Assembly: GCA_022432975.1 (NCBI GenBank)
Contig: CM039502.1
Location: forward strand, 26,000,383 to 26,064,382
DNA: 64,000 nt
Direction: 5' to 3'
Origin: Begonia masoniana
Taxonomy: Eukaryota; Streptophyta; Magnoliopsida; Cucurbitales; Begoniaceae
The translations under genes were made by a program, and so were the position numbers. Below the pieces are notes generated by a model. That model did no database searches. It worked only from the letters and a program-made list of their open reading frames with translations, and had not been told where the DNA came from. This document shows, one piece after another, positions 11,716 through 22,436 of this stretch (the first letter of the stretch is position 1; each line of letters begins with the position of its first letter).

Positions 11716-12790
11716 CTAGTCCCTAACTCCGTAAGTAGAATGCCTTTCTAAAAACTCCACCCATTTGGTGTGTCTCTTGTTCAATTTATGCTGACTCTTG
11801 ATGTGTCTCAAGGCTTGATAGTCAGTACTGATAACAAAGTCTCTGGACAAGAGGTAATTTTGCCAGTGCTCTAATGCTCTTATAACAACATAAAATTCTT
11901 TATCGTTCGTGGAGTAATTTAGCGCGGCTCCTTTCAACTTTTCACTAAAAAATGCAATGAGTTTTCCCGCTTGCATGAGTACGGCTCCTATGCCTACTCC
12001 AGAAGCATCACTCTTAATTTCAAATACTTTACTAAAATTCGGGAGTGAGATCACTGGTGAGTGGCATAACTTGTCCTTAATTAGCTCAAAGCTCTTTTGG
12101 CAGGATGAGGTCTGAGAAAACTCTTGGTTTTTCTTTGTTCAATCTGTAAGTGGTGAGGCTATTGAGCTAAAGTCTTTGATAAGCCTCCTATAGAAAGAGA
12201 CTAGTCCATGGAAGCTACGTACCTCAAATATAGAATTAGGTGTAGGCCAATCCTTAATGGCTTTGATCTTGTCAACATCGGCTTCCATTCCATCCTTAGA
12301 AATAACAAACCCTAGAAAGTAAAAATTGTCTTATGCGAATGAACATTTTCTTAAATTTCCATACAACTAAGCTTTTGTAGGATTTGGAAAAGTATACTGA
12401 GATGGTTGAGGTGCTGCGGGAGGTCTAGACTATACACCAGTATGTCTCAAAATAGACAACTATAAACTTTCCTAAGAAATCCTATGAATGTACTCGGGGT
12501 GTTTGATAATCCAAAGGGCATTACCATCCATTCAAATAATCCATATTTTTTCTTGAAGGCTATCTTCCATTCGTCACCTTTCTTCATCCAAATTTTATGG
12601 TAGCCCCTTTTAAGATCTATTTTAGAGAAAATGGAGGCCTCACTAAGTTCATCTAACATGTCCTCGAGCCTAAGAATGGAAAATCTATATTTGACTGTGA
12701 TTTGGTTCACGGCCCAACTGTCGACACACATCCTCTCGATGCCGTCTTTATTTGGTACTAGTAAGGTGGGTACGGCACATGGGCTCATGG
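11716..12790 (-). pseudogene. Element B reverse transcriptase and RNase H, frameshifted
   Basis: RT palm/finger motifs are visible: [22 protein letters not shown] and M-P-F-G-L-S-N-T-P (12447-12788). The catalytic Y-F-D-D box at about 12440-12455 has lost one base and is out of frame. RNase H resumes with S-D-A-S-G-V-G-I-G-A-V-L, then K-E-F-Y and S-T-D-Y (11716-12054). Both enzymes would be needed for cDNA synthesis; this copy cannot supply them. Confidence 0.85.
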
Positions 12791-13621
12791 ACTCTCTTAT
12801 TTAACCCTTGTCCAATAGTTCTTGTACTTGGTCCTGCAGCTTCTTGGTTTCTTCTGGGTTCATTCGATAAGCTGGTCGATTAGGCAACGCGGCTCTGGAT
12901 TGAAGATCTATTTGGTGTTCAATACCTCGTAAGGGTGTAAACCTTGAGGTAACTCTTCCAAAAATACATATTGGAAATGATTGAGTAAAGTCTTAACAGT
13001 TTAAGGAATAACTCCTAGTTCCATAACTCTATCTCGAAATAGTATCAAAATCAAGGGATCTCCTCTACGTACAGATGCTTCCATCTTCTTCTTAGTCATG
13101 AACAGGTTAGCCTTTTCCTTGGCTTCCTTTCTTGCCGTGTCATCTTTAGAAATTTGCTCAAGAGTCATGGGAGCAAACGTAAAAGTCTTTCCTTCAAATT
13201 TAAGGAAATAATAGTTAGAGTAACTATCGTGGTTAACTCTTCGATCAAACTGCCAGGGTCAGCCTAGGAGTAAGTGGCTTGTGCTCATAGGTACAACATC
13301 ACAGAGGACCGTGTCCTTATACTTCCCTAAAAAGAACTCTACTTTCACTTGCTTGGTAACTTTGACATCGTCCCTATCATCTAGCCATCGTACTTGTAAG
13401 GGTGGGGGTGAGTACTTGTTATGACCCGAATATGCATGTATAGGTACGATGGCTGCACGAATCGAAACCCGGATGGAGGTACATCCGTGCGGGCTAATCG
13501 GAAGGTGACAGGTCGTAAAAAGGGGGTCGTCACAATCCCACATCGCTTGGGGAAGTATGTGGAAATGAAACATATGTAAAAAGACCCTTCCAACATAGCA
13601 AGACGTGTTTTGGAGCACAAT

Positions 13622-13709
13622 TGACAACGGATCCCATAAGAACTCCGAAGTTAAAAGTGCTTCGGCGAGAGCAATTCCAGGTTGGGTGACCTTCTGGGAA
13701 GTTCTCGCC
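13622..13709 (+). promoter_or_regulatory. 5S rRNA-derived block, C2 left LTR
   Basis: The best 5S match in the window: GGATCCCATAAGAACTCCG, AAGTTAAAAGTGCTTCGGCG, then GGGTGACCTTCTGGGAAG, which corresponds closely to the plant 5S internal promoter. A recent divergence from 5S at box C is minimal. Confidence 0.88.
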
Positions 13710-14070
13710 AAACAAAGCTGTGAGGGGAGGATATTGGGCTACTGGCCCAATCCCAAGAGCGGACAATATCTTGCTGGGATAAGGGGTCGTTACAAATGGT
13801 ATCAGAGCCTGTACCCAACCGAAATATGGCCAACCAGGACGTTGGGCCCCCGAGGGGGGGTGATTGTGATGACCTGAATATGCACGTATAGGTACGATGG
13901 CTGCACGAACCGAAACCCAGATGGCGGTACGTCCGCGCGGGCGAACCGGAAGGTGACAGGTCGTAAAAAGGGGGGTCGTCACAATCCCACATCGCTTGGG
14001 GAAGTATGTGGAAATGAAACATATGTAAAGAGACCCTTCCAACATAGCAAGACGCGTTTTGGAGCACAAT

Positions 14071-14158
14071 TGACAACGGATCCCATAAGAACTCCGAAGT
14101 TAAAAGTGCTTCGGCGCGAGCAATTCTAGGTTGGGTGACCTTCTGGGAAGTTCTCGCC
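14071..14158 (+). promoter_or_regulatory. 5S rRNA-derived block, C2 right LTR
   Basis: Second copy, differing from the left one at only a few positions (for example GGCGCGAG against GGCGAGAG). Confidence 0.88.
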
Positions 14159-14559
14159 AAACAAAGCCCTGAGGGGAGAATATTGGGCTACGGCCCAATC
14201 CCCGGAGCGGACAATATCTTGCTGGGATAAGGGGTCGTTACAGCACTAGTGTTCCAATTTAATTTGGTTACTAAGTCCTTAGAGGCTACATTTGCATAAC
14301 TACCTCCGTCAATAATCAAGGAGCATAACTTATCCTTGATGAGGCATCTAATATGGAAGATGTTCTCTCGCTGACAATCTCCTCTAGAACTCGTAGTCAC
14401 GAGGACACGTCTTCTCATCATAAGTAGTGGTCCTTCGGGTGCGTGAATAACCTCTTCTTGGGAATCACTCTCCTCCTCATCTTTTTCTACCACTTCTTGT
14501 TCGTCCTCGCTTATAAACTCTCCAGTGTCCTCTTGGAGGATCATCACTCGTTTGTTGGG

Positions 14560-15681
14560 GCATTGAGCCATGAAATGTCCCAAACCATGACATTGATAGC
14601 ACTTGATCTCTCGCGATCTAGGGGGATTGACACTATCTACTAGAGTTTTACTACTTTATTCTTTGGGTGGCCAATTGCGTGTGAAGGGTTTCTTTTCTTT
14701 AGCCTGGCTGAAAGTCTTGCTTGGTTCAGGTGGTTTTGGTGTGACCTTTGGGGTAGTTTTGAGTGGAAATTTCGGAGTAAAACTACATTTCCTTTTTCTA
14801 CTAAGTTGTCGCTCCACTTTCATAGCCATCTGCACTACAGCATCAAGGGTCTCTAGGGGGTGCAACTCAACAGTGTCTCATATATCTCGGTTCAGTCCTC
14901 GAATAAATCTTGCTAGCACTAGTTCCTCAGGTTCGTCCATATCTCCTCGAATCCTAAAGGTCTCGAACTCGATAAGGTATTCCTTAACGAACTAACCTCC
15001 TTGTCTTAGGTTTTGGATTCATAAGAACAGTTCTTGTCAGTACTTAGTAGGAATAAATCTCTTGGTCATGAGGGATTTCATTAATCTCCACGTGGTAACA
15101 GGGTCATCTCCTATCTTTTGTCTTTGGGATTTAATGTTGGACCACCAAAGAGTTGCATATCCCGTGAGCTCCACTGAAACTAGTTGGACTTTTACTTTAT
15201 CTGGAACATGCAACTTAACACTCCTCAAATCCTCTAAGTCCTTTCGACAACCCGACTGAAAATTTTCTTCTTCGTCAAGGGTCCACTCATCCTCATCTCG
15301 ATAGTCAAAGCCTTGGTACCTCCTTCTTGGATTCTCGGGTCTTTCTTCCATTGGGTAAGGGTCCTGGTCAGGAAATCTCCTTTTGGGGGGGGCGGGGGGT
15401 TCGGTTCTCCTAAGGTTCTTAGGTCTCATCCTAGGCGCACGCTCTTAGGAAGAATCTCTAGAGTTCCTCTTGTTAAGGGTTTCCATTATGTGTTGCATGC
15501 CAAGGGTGAGGTCTCGAAGTTGTTGACCAAGATTGTTGACTTCTCTGCTAAGGCCATTCAGTTGCCCTTGCATGCTGCTCTCTCCCTCGTGAGTCTCTGG
15601 TTGGGGAACTTCTTTACCTTGGTTTGGTTCTTGAGTCATGTCTTGGTTTGACTCTTGGTTAATTCCGCTTCTAGTCTTCAT
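14560..15681 (-). pseudogene. Element B gag, broken
   Basis: ATG at 15681 (M-K-T-R-S-G) lies just downstream of the C3 insertion. The polar Gln/Glu-rich N-terminus ends at a stop at 15445. The same frame continues with a proline/arginine-rich linker and the core gag motif L-W-W-S-N-I-K followed by K-R-F-I-P-T-K-Y (15037-15429). A basic linker (14656-14865) and a CCHC knuckle C-Y-Q-C-H-G-L-G-H-F-M-A-Q-C at about 14565-14610 follow. Further stops interrupt between these blocks. The order is normal for gypsy gag. Confidence 0.8.
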
Positions 15682-15783
15682 GTGATTTCTAAGGTTTTTG
15701 TAACGACCCATTTTCCCAACAAGATATTGTCCGCTCTGGGGATTGGGTCGTGACCCAATATCCTCCCCTCACGACTTTGTTTG

Positions 15784-15870
15784 ACGAGAACTTCTCAGTC
15801 GGTCACCCAACCTGGTTCTACTCTCGCCGAAGCACTTTTAACTTCAGAGTTCTTATGGGATCCGTTGTCA
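15784..15870 (-). promoter_or_regulatory. 5S rRNA-derived block, C3 downstream LTR
   Basis: Minus-strand 5S-like block with GGATCCCATAAGAACTC and GGGTGACCGACTGAGAAG. Box C is slightly altered. Confidence 0.85.
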
Positions 15871-16232
15871 ATTGTCCTCCAAAACGCGTCTTGCTATCTT
15901 GAGAGGGTCTCTTTACATATGTTTCATTTCCACATACTTCCCCAAGCGATGTGGGATTGTGACGACCCCCTTTTTTTACAACCCGTCACCTTCCGGTTAA
16001 CCCGCGCGGACGTACCGCCATCCGGGTTCCGGTTCGTGCAGCCATCGTACACATACTTACACATCTAGGTCATCACAATAACCCCCCCTCGGGGGCCCAA
16101 CGTTCTCGTTGGCCACATTTTCGATTAGGTACAGGCTCTTATACCATTTGTAACGACCCATATTCCCAGCAAGATATTGTCCGCTCTGGGGATTGGGCCG
16201 TAGCACAATATCCTCCCCTCACGGGTTTGTTT

Positions 16233-16319
16233 GGCGAGGACTTCCCAGTCGGTCACCCAACCTGGTACTACTCTCGCCGAAGCACTTTTAACTTCAGAGT
16301 TTATATGGGATCTGCTGCC
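16233..16319 (-). promoter_or_regulatory. 5S rRNA-derived block, C3 upstream LTR
   Basis: Minus-strand copy with GGGTGACCGACTGGGAAG. It differs from its partner at a handful of sites. Confidence 0.85.
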
Positions 16320-16532
16320 AATTGTGCTCCAAAATGCGTCTTGCTATCTTGGGAGGGTCTCTTTACATATGTTTCATTTCCACATACTTTCCCAAACGAT
16401 GTGGGATTGTGACGACCCCTTTTTTTTACGATCCGTCACCTTTCGGTTCTTCCGTGCGGACGTACTGCCATCTGGGTTCCGGTTCATGCAGCCATCATAC
16501 ACATACTTACACATCCAGGTCATCACAGTTTT

Positions 16533-17910
16533 AGGAAGGAAAAATTTTAATTAGCTTTAAATTGATCGTAACTGTTAGGGAAGAAAAAAGGTAGTGAACC
16601 TAACTAGAATTCTAACCTAGAGTTTCTAAGGTTTGTCCGAAATATTTGGATCGTAATTTTTAAGGTCTAAACGATCATTTTTGGGCCCGAAATGGGCCTC
16701 TCACTGGGGTAAACCCCTTGACAAGGATAGACCTCTATGACATTTGGATATCTCTTCGAGAGCTTTGATTTGGTACCTTACGGGTAAAAATCCGATACCC
16801 GTAGCGAAAGTTATGGCCTTTCTAAGTTAGATGGGTCAAATTCACTATCAACAAACTAGCCTTCGCTTTACCAATGCATGTTAAAACGAAAAGTAAACCA
16901 ACACTGCAACTTCATGCACGAATTGAACTTCATGCACGAATTGAAGTTCACTTCAGCATAAAGGAATGCAAAAATTAACAGCCAACAAGTTTTGGAAAAG
17001 CAAAAAGCATAAAGCAAATGGTATCAAAGAGGAAACTTCTTTAGTGGAAGGCTTTCTGCCCTTTTTTTATGTTTAACCAAAAACAAATAGTTTATCTTTT
17101 TGCAACATCTCCAGATGAAAAGTAATATTAGGGTTAAGTTTTGGTCGATTTAAAATGGGTAAAACGTTCTGCAGAATCGGTTTAAATTTAAACAACAGCA
17201 GACAAAAGTTAAGCATTAGCTATTCTCGGTTTTGCACAAATCCATCAGCAGAAACACTTTGTAACTTCACTAAACAGTAGTTGTAATTTTGTTTTCTTTA
17301 AGCACGATTATGAAAAATTAATTGACAACCTGGAGCAGCCTTTATGCAGAAGAAAAATTGTATAAAAAGAAGCAACAATCGGAAAGAATAGAAATCAGTA
17401 TTCTACCACTCAGGATTCTGGAAATAACGACAATCAGAAAAACCGATTAACCATTTCTCTATTCAGCAAGTGTAGTTACGTTTTCTTTCATGAACAATTC
17501 TTTAACAAGCTAATGGACGTGCTGGGCAAAAGTTATGCAAAGAAATACACACACTACAGGTTTCAGGAAGAACAGAAAGTAATTTTATCGGTTTTGGTGT
17601 TTTGAAAATAGAGGAGTACAGGTTTTAATCTTGAAAAATCAGCAAGTTCAGACATGAATACGAAAATAAATCTCTATGCTCAAGTCTTAACAAGTTCATA
17701 CATGTGCTGAGCAGTTAAACATACAATAAGAAGCAAGATTAAAGCACTGCAAACCGGATTAGAGTAGTAAACAAAAAAAAAAACAGAACTAGTTTTCTGG
17801 TATTTGCAGAAACCAGTAAACTCGAAATGAAAAATCAAAATGTAGGTACGAAAATGGGTAAGAGAAATAAAACCACTCAATTCCTCGCCTTCAATGGGAA
17901 GCCCTCCATG
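16533..17910 (-). other. 5' leader of element B
   Basis: About 1.4 kb between PBS and gag start, with C3 inserted at its gag-proximal end. No ORF with family signature. On the minus strand it is T-rich with repeated CTGTT/GCTG words, similar in composition to the much longer leader of element F. Confidence 0.55.
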
Positions 17911-17922
17911 GCTCTGATACCA
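17911..17922 (-). other. PBS of element B
   Basis: Minus strand TGGTATCAGAGC, two bases inside the 5' LTR; matches the initiator-Met tRNA 3' end. Confidence 0.85.
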
Positions 17923-17924
17923 CA

Positions 17925-18977
17925 TGACACGATTCCACCTGCAAGGGGGTCGTGTATCTACCCACAACAGCAAGTTAGAAAAATAAGAACTCAGCTAGGT
18001 TGAGAATACTTCAAAATCCAACAACAATCTGACCAACCAAATGAAATCCAAATGCAATGAAATTTTATGCGATTCTTAATGTATGAATGTAAAATGTTTC
18101 ATTAAATTTTCAGGTCCAGATGATGAGAAAATAAAAAGTTACATAAAGAACACCAGATGTTGTTCGATGAGCAATGTTTGGTAAGCTCTCGGCATAACAC
18201 TCTTCCAAGGAAGATGGCAGCAAATGGAACAGGTTAATGGCCACTTTCTTCGTGTATCCTACTCTATAAAGAGAGGGAACAAGAGTAGAACAATGGCTAT
18301 TCAAGCAACCTTGGGCTTGAAAGCTCAAAGGAGATAAAACTTATTATTGGTTCTTGACCAAACTGAGCTTACCGTTCACCAATCTTCATGGCTCAGCTTC
18401 AGCAGACAAAACTAGGTTATTCTCATTCATTCAACCATTACAAGCACCAATAACCATGCATTTATAAACCGAGAGTGGCTGGTTGTTTGGGTTAGTCTTG
18501 GGCTGCCAAATGAGGCCCAAAAGTTGGCCTTTCTTGGTTTTGTTCAAAACCGCAGCAACTCCTTTGCTTGGCCCATTTGTTGCTTCAATCAACTTCAAAT
18601 CACCATCGATCTTAACATACATCTAATCCTAATGCCTAAGGATACATGCAACTATAAAACATTACATGAAGGCCAATGTTTTCACATAAAATACAAGGCT
18701 AAAAGTTTGCCCAAAACAAAACAAGAAAAATAAGTCTTTGGTTACAATTTAATTCTGAGGGAGACAAATCCCTTCTTTAAGTGCTTCCCTCTTTGGTTCC
18801 CACGATAGCATGTGCAAGGGCTGATCCATATTCTTTGTGCTCGACTCCCAATCCAAGTCCTTGAAGAGGTCTTCGAAGCCATCAATACCAGCAAAAGAAT
18901 TTAGCTTGTTAGTGAAAATGTTTGATAAAGCTTATGCTTTGGTTTGTAATCAAGTGATGGCCCTCTCGGGCACATCA
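17925..18977 (-). repeat. 5' LTR of element B
   Basis: Near-identical partner of 9386-10437, followed on the minus strand by a PBS. The same open segment exists here (18837-18976 region) but is not connected to pol. Confidence 0.9.
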
Positions 18978-18982
18978 CAACA

Positions 18983-21384
18983 TATGCATACTTTGGAGCT
19001 AATCAATGCAATATCTTCCCAAAAATAATAATATCTTCCATTTTGTCACTATGGATTCACATCATATTAACTATTGACATCGTTATAGAGAAAAAGCCTG
19101 TAGCCAACTCTCCTCATTTTGTTCGTACCATTTCAAATTGTATGGTAAGAGTCTAAGTTCATTTCTTCTGCCATGCCACAAAGGGAACCCGAGACAGGAC
19201 GAGGAATGACGTGACAAATAAAAAGCCAAGGTCCAAACTAGAGAACTAAATTAAAAGTTCATTAGTGAGATCTAAGATAATGCAGTGATATATGTCCAAA
19301 AATAAATGTGTCATATAAAATTTAATAATTAAAGGTTTACGAATTTTTAATAAACTCTAATTTCTCGAATATGAATAAGTTCTACGGGAAATTAAATAAA
19401 TAGGAAAGTTTCACGCCAAATCTAATCCTGAGATGACAACTAATAATCTTCCTGGTTAAGTCCTGAAACGGGCAAGTCATTTAGAGTGAGTCGACTAACT
19501 TAATAGGGAAAAATTTTATTTTCAGTAATTTAATTCTTATATTCAAGTTTGATAAATTATCAACATTTATAATTACATTTTAGAATCAAATAGAAAACAC
19601 CCGTCCAAATAACTCACAAAAAACAACGATACTCGGTGATCACAAAATACACTCAAACAAAGTTTTTCATGTCAAATGCATACATGGAAAATTTATATGC
19701 TTTTTAATAGAGAAGAAAAAAAAATTCCTTCTTTGATTCGTAACAACATTGAGGAAATTGAAAAGAAAGATGGGAAAGAAATTGACTCCATAAATCTTAC
19801 CTAATTCAATTCCTGCGGTTACAACATCTTCTTAAAATCATAATTGAATACATGTTTTTGACAGTTCATTTTATTTACTTTAAGTAGTCTTTAGCCATTG
19901 GTTTGGTGTTGGCTAACTGGTTTATTCATTGTAGCTTTTTAGAAGCAGTGAAAATAGTGGTTTGTTTATTGCTAGTTTTATAGGAGCAATGGAGATAGTA
20001 GTCTGCTCAATGTACAACCTATTTATAAGTCATTGCTCAATTTGTGCTTCAAGTAGTTCATCATGATTTTATTTTTGTCTTTAATTCTTCACTCCATTGT
20101 CGATCAGCTGCAACTATAATACTCGCCTCTTTGAAAATTTGATTGATTTTTATTATCTTTGAAATTTTGATTCTACTAGCCACTATCTCTATTTTTTGGT
20201 CCTCCATCTCTATTGCTTCAACCTCTGCCTCCATTTCTACTACCTTGATCTCGTCATTTTGAATTGAATGATCAACCAAAGGTATAGACTTTAAGAGCTT
20301 GTACAATAAAGTTAGGATAGTATTCATTCTCTATGTATTGAATTATTCAACTTGATATTGCAACAAACTATAAAAATCATATAGTACGATACTTTCTCAT
20401 CATAGCCGCTATAAGAAGAAGGACAAGAAATCATCAAGATAATTCTAAACTTCAACATATTGAAAAAGGAAAAAGTAATGATAATCTTTTCTGCTATATG
20501 ATGTTGCGCGCAATGTTACAAGAATGCTACATTCTGATTTTCTCTTAGCTTTTCTCCAAGGCCATCTCGGGCTTCTGTTCGGCTCTCTATCTCCTTTGTG
20601 CCTTTCTGTTTTTGTTCCATTTAAAGTGTTCTTCCTAGCTTACACTCTCTATTCAATTTAAATTTTAAAATCCCTTGTTAATTTTTTCTATATCTTTTCC
20701 TCCACTTTTTGCGCTACTAAATCTCATCTATATCATTCCGGCAACCTCGTTTTCTCTCTCATTTCTAGAAACTCTCCATCCAACATATTGTGGGCTTTCT
20801 TTATTCTTGAGAATGATCAGCTTGCACATAAAACTCTATCCCCATAATTCTCCATAAAAAAACAATTATGGATAAACTTTTCATTAAAAATAAATAAGAG
20901 TAGATTATTTTATACATAGCTCAATGAAGCATGAAACTTGACATTCTTTAGTCACCGAGTTTGAACAATATATAAATAAAATACTCCTATGTAATAATTT
21001 TTTTTCAAGAGTTATCAAACAGCGATCAGAAGATTAGACAGCACCTCATGAGTCAGGAAAAAGTAAAGCGACGACAATCCACATGGAGCTTTACATGTTT
21101 CTCTAAGGTTCATGCACTGTCCCATATGGGTCGACCCTCGCTCAACAAGTGTCCACCACTGCGATGATTTCCAGTAAAGGAATGTTGTGAAACTTGTCCT
21201 CCCTCGCCATTTTCTACATCCAATCAACTAGAGATGACAAACGAATCGTCCGATCCTGAAAAAGTCCGATTCACCCAAGCCTAACAAGCCTTGCATGCTT
21301 AATGAGTCAAGTCTAATGAGCTCAATCAAAAACAATTTCAAGTCGGCTCGCGAGCCAAGCTTTCGTCTAACTTATGCTCGCAAT
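18983..21384. other. Decayed sequence, no recognised gene
   Basis: AT-rich. Short open frames (20061-20327 minus, a charged E/I/K-rich 88 residues; 20675-20857 plus; 21015-21227 minus) show no motif I recognise and no supporting gene structure. It contains the right inverted repeat copy at 19694-19836. The left part is the continuation of the target site of element B. Confidence 0.5.
19694..19836 (-). repeat. Dispersed repeat, right inverted copy
   Basis: Reverse-complement partner of 9040-9181. Confidence 0.7.
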
Positions 21385-21946
21385 CAGATGATGAAATTCA
21401 GTATATGTCGCAAGTTTTGTATTCTAGTGCAGTGAGATATCTTATGCATGCTATGGTTTGCACGCGTACAGATTTATCTTATGTAGTAAGTCCAGTTAGT
21501 AAGTACATGGAAAATTCAGGAAAGGAATAGTGAAAAGATGTTCAATGGATTCTTAGGTATATATGTGGGACTTGTGATGTTTGTCTTCTGTTTGAAAGAA
21601 CTAAGGACTCGACAATTGGTTATGTTGATTCTGACTATGCAAAAGACCTTGATAATGATAGATCTCTTACAGGACATATCTTTACAGTTAGGGGTTGTGC
21701 TATCAGCAGAAGAGCTACCTTACAAGATATCGTTGCGTTGTCTACTACTGAGGCCAAATATATGTATATTACTAAGAAATGTAAGAAAGTCATATGGTTG
21801 AAAGAGTTATTTGGTGAGCTCAATGAAGATTTACAGACTACCACAGTGTATTGCGACAGTCAGGGTGCTATCTTTCTCACTAAAGATAAGATTTTTTATG
21901 AGAAGACGAAGCACATCGATATTCATTATTATTTGTTTGATAAGTG
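21385..21946 (+). pseudogene. Ty1/copia RT end and RNase H fragment
   Basis: Reads through copia hallmarks: an S-A-V-R-Y-L-M-H-A-M and T-R-T-D-L segment, then G-Y-V-D-S-D-Y-A-K-D-L-D-N-D-R-S-L-T-G, V-A-L-S-T-T-E-A-K-Y, V-Y-C-D-S-Q-G-A-I and K-T-K-H-I-D. It contains a stop and frame changes around 21528-21540 and ends at 21946. No LTR, PBS or integrase is attached. It is unrelated by orientation or position to the Sirevirus at 1-8548. Confidence 0.82.
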
Positions 21947-22436
21947 ATTACTCGTAGTGATTTTGCTATGAGTAAAATTAGCACTCATGATAATCCTTGG
22001 ACAATATTATATGGAACTTCAATAATATTTGTTCAGACGTGGAAGATTATATAGAACTTCAAGAAATCCATAGCCAATATTCTCATAATCCAAGTATGTA
22101 AAATACTAGTTTTAAACGTTTTGGTCGTATGTCGTGCATCACAAAGTATATTATATAAATTATTTTATTTATATTTATTTTACTATTTAATTCTAATCGT
22201 TTACTTGGACACACATAGTTAGACATTAACATAGGAATGTAAAATGATAAAAATGGTAGGACATAATGTATGCGAGTATAAATGCATGAATATGATAGTC
22301 AGAAAGCATGGTAATTTGAGATGGTTGATGCAACCTTATGAGGATAAGAAACCACTAATTGTTTGAAAACCTGAACCTGTGGTATATGAGATGACAAATG
22401 AAAGTCTGAATGCATTGGTAAATATGAGAACCTTAT
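21947..22436. other. Flank of outer element C, no gene seen
   Basis: AT-rich remnant after the copia fragment. The last five bases (CTTAT) would be the left TSD of element C, whose right end is outside the window. Confidence 0.5.

Larger units (their letters stand above)
13417..14242 (+). mobile_element. Cassandra TRIM C2
   Basis: LTRs 13417-13794 and 13865-14242 (378 bp each) end in TG...CA. The 70-bp middle has a perfect Met-tRNA PBS (TGGTATCAGAGCC) and a C/G-rich purine tract. The TSD is GTACT on the left and GCACT on the right, one mismatch. Both LTRs carry the 5S block. Nearly identical LTRs make it younger than C1. It splits the protease of element B. Confidence 0.95.
13230..14559 (-). 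pseudogene. Element B protease, split by Cassandra C2
   Basis: The upstream part (14248-14559) has a long acidic linker and the active-site motif I-I-D-G-G-S (this family uses DGGS rather than DTGA). The downstream part (13230-13411) has V-K-V-T-K-Q-V, G-K-Y-K-D and H-L-L-L-G. Cassandra C2 lies exactly between them. Protease would cut the polyprotein. Confidence 0.82.
15699..16527 (-). mobile_element. Cassandra TRIM C3
   Basis: LTRs 15699-16077 and 16149-16527 (379 bp each) bracket 71 bp with a minus-strand PBS (TGGTATAAGAGCC, one change). The TSD GTTTT is perfect at 15694-15698 and 16528-16532. It lies between the leader and the gag ATG of element B, in the same orientation as B. Confidence 0.95.
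9386..18977 (-). mobile_element. Complete Ty3/gypsy element B, CRM-like
   Basis: LTRs of 1052 and 1053 bp bracket a minus-strand gag, protease, RT, RNase H, integrase series (RT before integrase, hence Ty3/gypsy). The TSD CAACA is perfect at 9381-9385 and 18978-18982. The pol frame continues through the PPT into the 3' LTR and ends there, a known trait of the plant centromeric CRM chromovirus clade, and the integrase tail style (K-L-M-P-R, F-N-V-x-D-L-S-P) fits. Two Cassandra elements (C2, C3), stops and frameshifts make this copy inactive. Clade placement is inferred. Confidence 0.9.

Noticed and set aside
4651..16319. Genuine 5S rRNA genes
   Set aside because: The six 5S-like blocks lack proper 5S ends and a T-run terminator, diverge at several sites, and sit in LTRs with PBS and TSDs. 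They are Cassandra components.
20061..20327. Small host gene on the minus strand
   Set aside because: 88 residues of low-complexity charged sequence, no conserved motif, no promoter or splice context that I can support.
21015..21227. Possible exon on the minus strand
   Set aside because: A 70-residue open frame without recognisable similarity or adjoining exons.
8579..21946. One copia element running from the LTR at 8579 to the RNase H at 21385
   Set aside because: Order is wrong: a 3' LTR cannot precede pol on the same strand, and no shared border supports linkage.
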